From Paraburkholderia saeva (GTDB taxonomy: Bacteria > Pseudomonadota > Gammaproteobacteria > Burkholderiales > Burkholderiaceae): DNA of 64,000 bases. Shown in pieces: positions 63,083 to 64,000 of this stretch. Below the pieces are notes generated by a model. It saw nothing but the letters and a program-made list of their open reading frames with translations. It did not search any database and was not told where the DNA came from. The position numbers and the translations under genes are program-made. How positions within the stretch are numbered: position 1 is the first letter of the stretch; every line of letters begins with the position of its first letter. The DNA lies in NCBI RefSeq assembly GCF_907164555.1, contig NZ_CAJQZC010000007.1:186001-250000 (forward strand). The letters are read 5' to 3'.

Positions 63083-63883
63083 TGCCCCTTTGGCGGGGTT
63101 TCTTTTTTTTCGTGCCGAAGCTGGGTCTTTGCTTTGGCCTTTCCTTGTTTTCGTGTCGGTCTATTGGCGTTGCCCCTTGTGCGGGGCGGCACTTACTTTT
63201 CTTTGTCCCCCAAGGGGACTTCCTTCGGGGCGTCTTCCAAAGAAAAGTAAGCAAAAGAAAGGCGCTTCGAGAACTCACCTTTTCCAGGTGTGTCATCTCT
63301 GGGGAATGGCAACCCGTGAGGTGTCGCCCTCGTGCGTGAAGCCATATGGGTCCGCGCACGATCTGATCCCCACACAGCATCGCCCGTGACACAGGGCTAA
63401 TCCATCCCCACTCCGCACTCCGTGCGTCGCGGTGCGGTCGTTCGGCGCGGCATGTGCTGGGCCGCGGATCATTGCGATCGCAGCGACGGGTCCGGGTACA
63501 AAGCCGGTGCGTTGTCGGTGAGTGAGAGCTGCCGGCGGGGTCATGCCGATCGGCGACGCGCGCAGCGCGGAGTCGGGTGGATGACGGCTTTGTCACGGGG
63601 GCGGAATGCGCGCGGGCTGGGATCGCGCGGGGACCGATACGGTCTGAAGTGTGGGGGCGACACTTCATGGGTGGCCATTCCCCGAACGGGGCACACCGGG
63701 AAGAGACACGTTTTCGAAGCGCCTTTCTTTTGCCTACTTTTCTTTGGAAGACAAAGAAAAGTAGGTGCCGCCCCGCACAGGGGCGACGCTAATAGACCAA
63801 AAGCAAAACAAGGAAAGGCCAAAGCAAAAACAGCTTCGGCACGAAAAGAACCGAAATGCCGCCCCGCCAAAGGGGCAAACCCA
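63083..63883. repeat. Inverted-arm repeat element, copy 2 (between cca and DUF2905)
   Basis: Left arm about 63083-63350, right arm about 63650-63883, imperfect inverted copies. Shared parts include TTTGCCCCTTTGGCGGGG, CGTGCCGAAGC, GCTTTGGCCTTTCCTTG, the GCCCC/GGGGC hairpin, and the ACTTTTCTTTG...CAAAGAAAAGT pair. As in copy 1, only the left arm carries CCCCCAAGGGGACTTCC. The core is inverted relative to copy 1. It fills the gap between two convergent genes; its left edge (CCCC/GGGG stem with a T-run at 63085-63110) could act as the cca terminator. Confidence 0.8.
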
Positions 63884-63886
63884 ACC

Positions 63887-64000
63887 TCAAATCAACCGAA
63901 CAACCAAAGACAAAACAATACTGAGCAACAAAGTAGACATAAAGGGAAAAGGGTACTCTTTCCCCCCAACCCGGAGGGTGACATCACCGGGCAATCTCCC
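63887..64000 (-). CDS. DUF2905 membrane protein (5' end outside the window)
   Basis: The last 114 bases, read on the minus strand, stay open from the window edge to a TGA at 63887. They encode GRLPGDVTLRVGGKEYPFPF and a hydrophobic tail STLLLSIVLSLVVRLI. This is the C-terminal half of a DUF2905 protein, a small (about 60-70 residue) bacterial membrane protein of unknown function. The stop lies 4 bases from the edge of the repeat element. The gene is convergent with cca. Confidence 0.85.
   Translation of the reverse strand, partial: GRLPGDVTLRVGGKEYPFPFMSTLLLSIVLSLVVRLI

Overview
The window is a piece of a GC-rich betaproteobacterial chromosome, most likely Burkholderiaceae (Burkholderia, Paraburkholderia or Caballeronia type). 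Grounds for this are the strong G/C third-position bias, the split flagellar gene order, an S-adenosylhomocysteine riboswitch in front of ahcY followed by metF, and DUF1120 fimbrial-type proteins. The genus is an inference from gene content. The first base falls inside flgG and the last bases fall inside a DUF2905 gene.

Layout. 0-8.1 kb: flagellar rod, ring and hook-junction genes flgG-H-I-J, the c-di-GMP brake ycgR, and flgK-flgL; two sigma28-type promoters precede ycgR and flgK. 8.1-17.5 kb: an adhesin island with three tandem DUF1120 secreted proteins, a pertactin-type autotransporter, a hypothetical gene, a chaperone-usher locus broken by an internal deletion, and a small fimbrial-like protein. 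Four promoters of this island share one 21-bp motif at a fixed distance from the start codon. 17.6-18.5 kb: an alpha/beta hydrolase whose nucleophile position is Cys. 18.5-34.4 kb: the rest of the flagellar export apparatus and basal body, fliLMNOPQR and fliFGHIJK on the minus strand, then fliE and, from a third sigma28-type promoter, fliS-fliT-fliK-like-flhB-like on the plus strand. 34.4-42 kb: oxidative metabolism (aldehyde dehydrogenase, AidB-like acyl-CoA dehydrogenase, GMC oxidoreductase), a LysR regulator and a CidA/LrgA-LrgB pair. 42-45 kb: SAH riboswitch-ahcY, a small membrane protein and metF (methyl cycle). 45.4-52.2 kb: a Dpp-type dipeptide ABC transporter and a TraB/GumN protein. 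52.3-57.5 kb: 5-oxoproline use (pxpB-pxpC-pxpA with DUF969-DUF979 membrane proteins and a MarR-like regulator). 57.5-64 kb: 5-formyl-THF cyclo-ligase, soluble lytic transglycosylase, an NDUFA9-like reductase, a GST and cca.

Two related elements of about 0.73 and 0.80 kb, each with long inverted arms, lie between fliK and fliL and between cca and DUF2905. Their cores are in opposite orientation relative to the arms. These elements, the shared island motif and the collapsed chaperone-usher locus are the observations most worth following up. No tRNA, rRNA, CRISPR array or intact insertion sequence was recognised.
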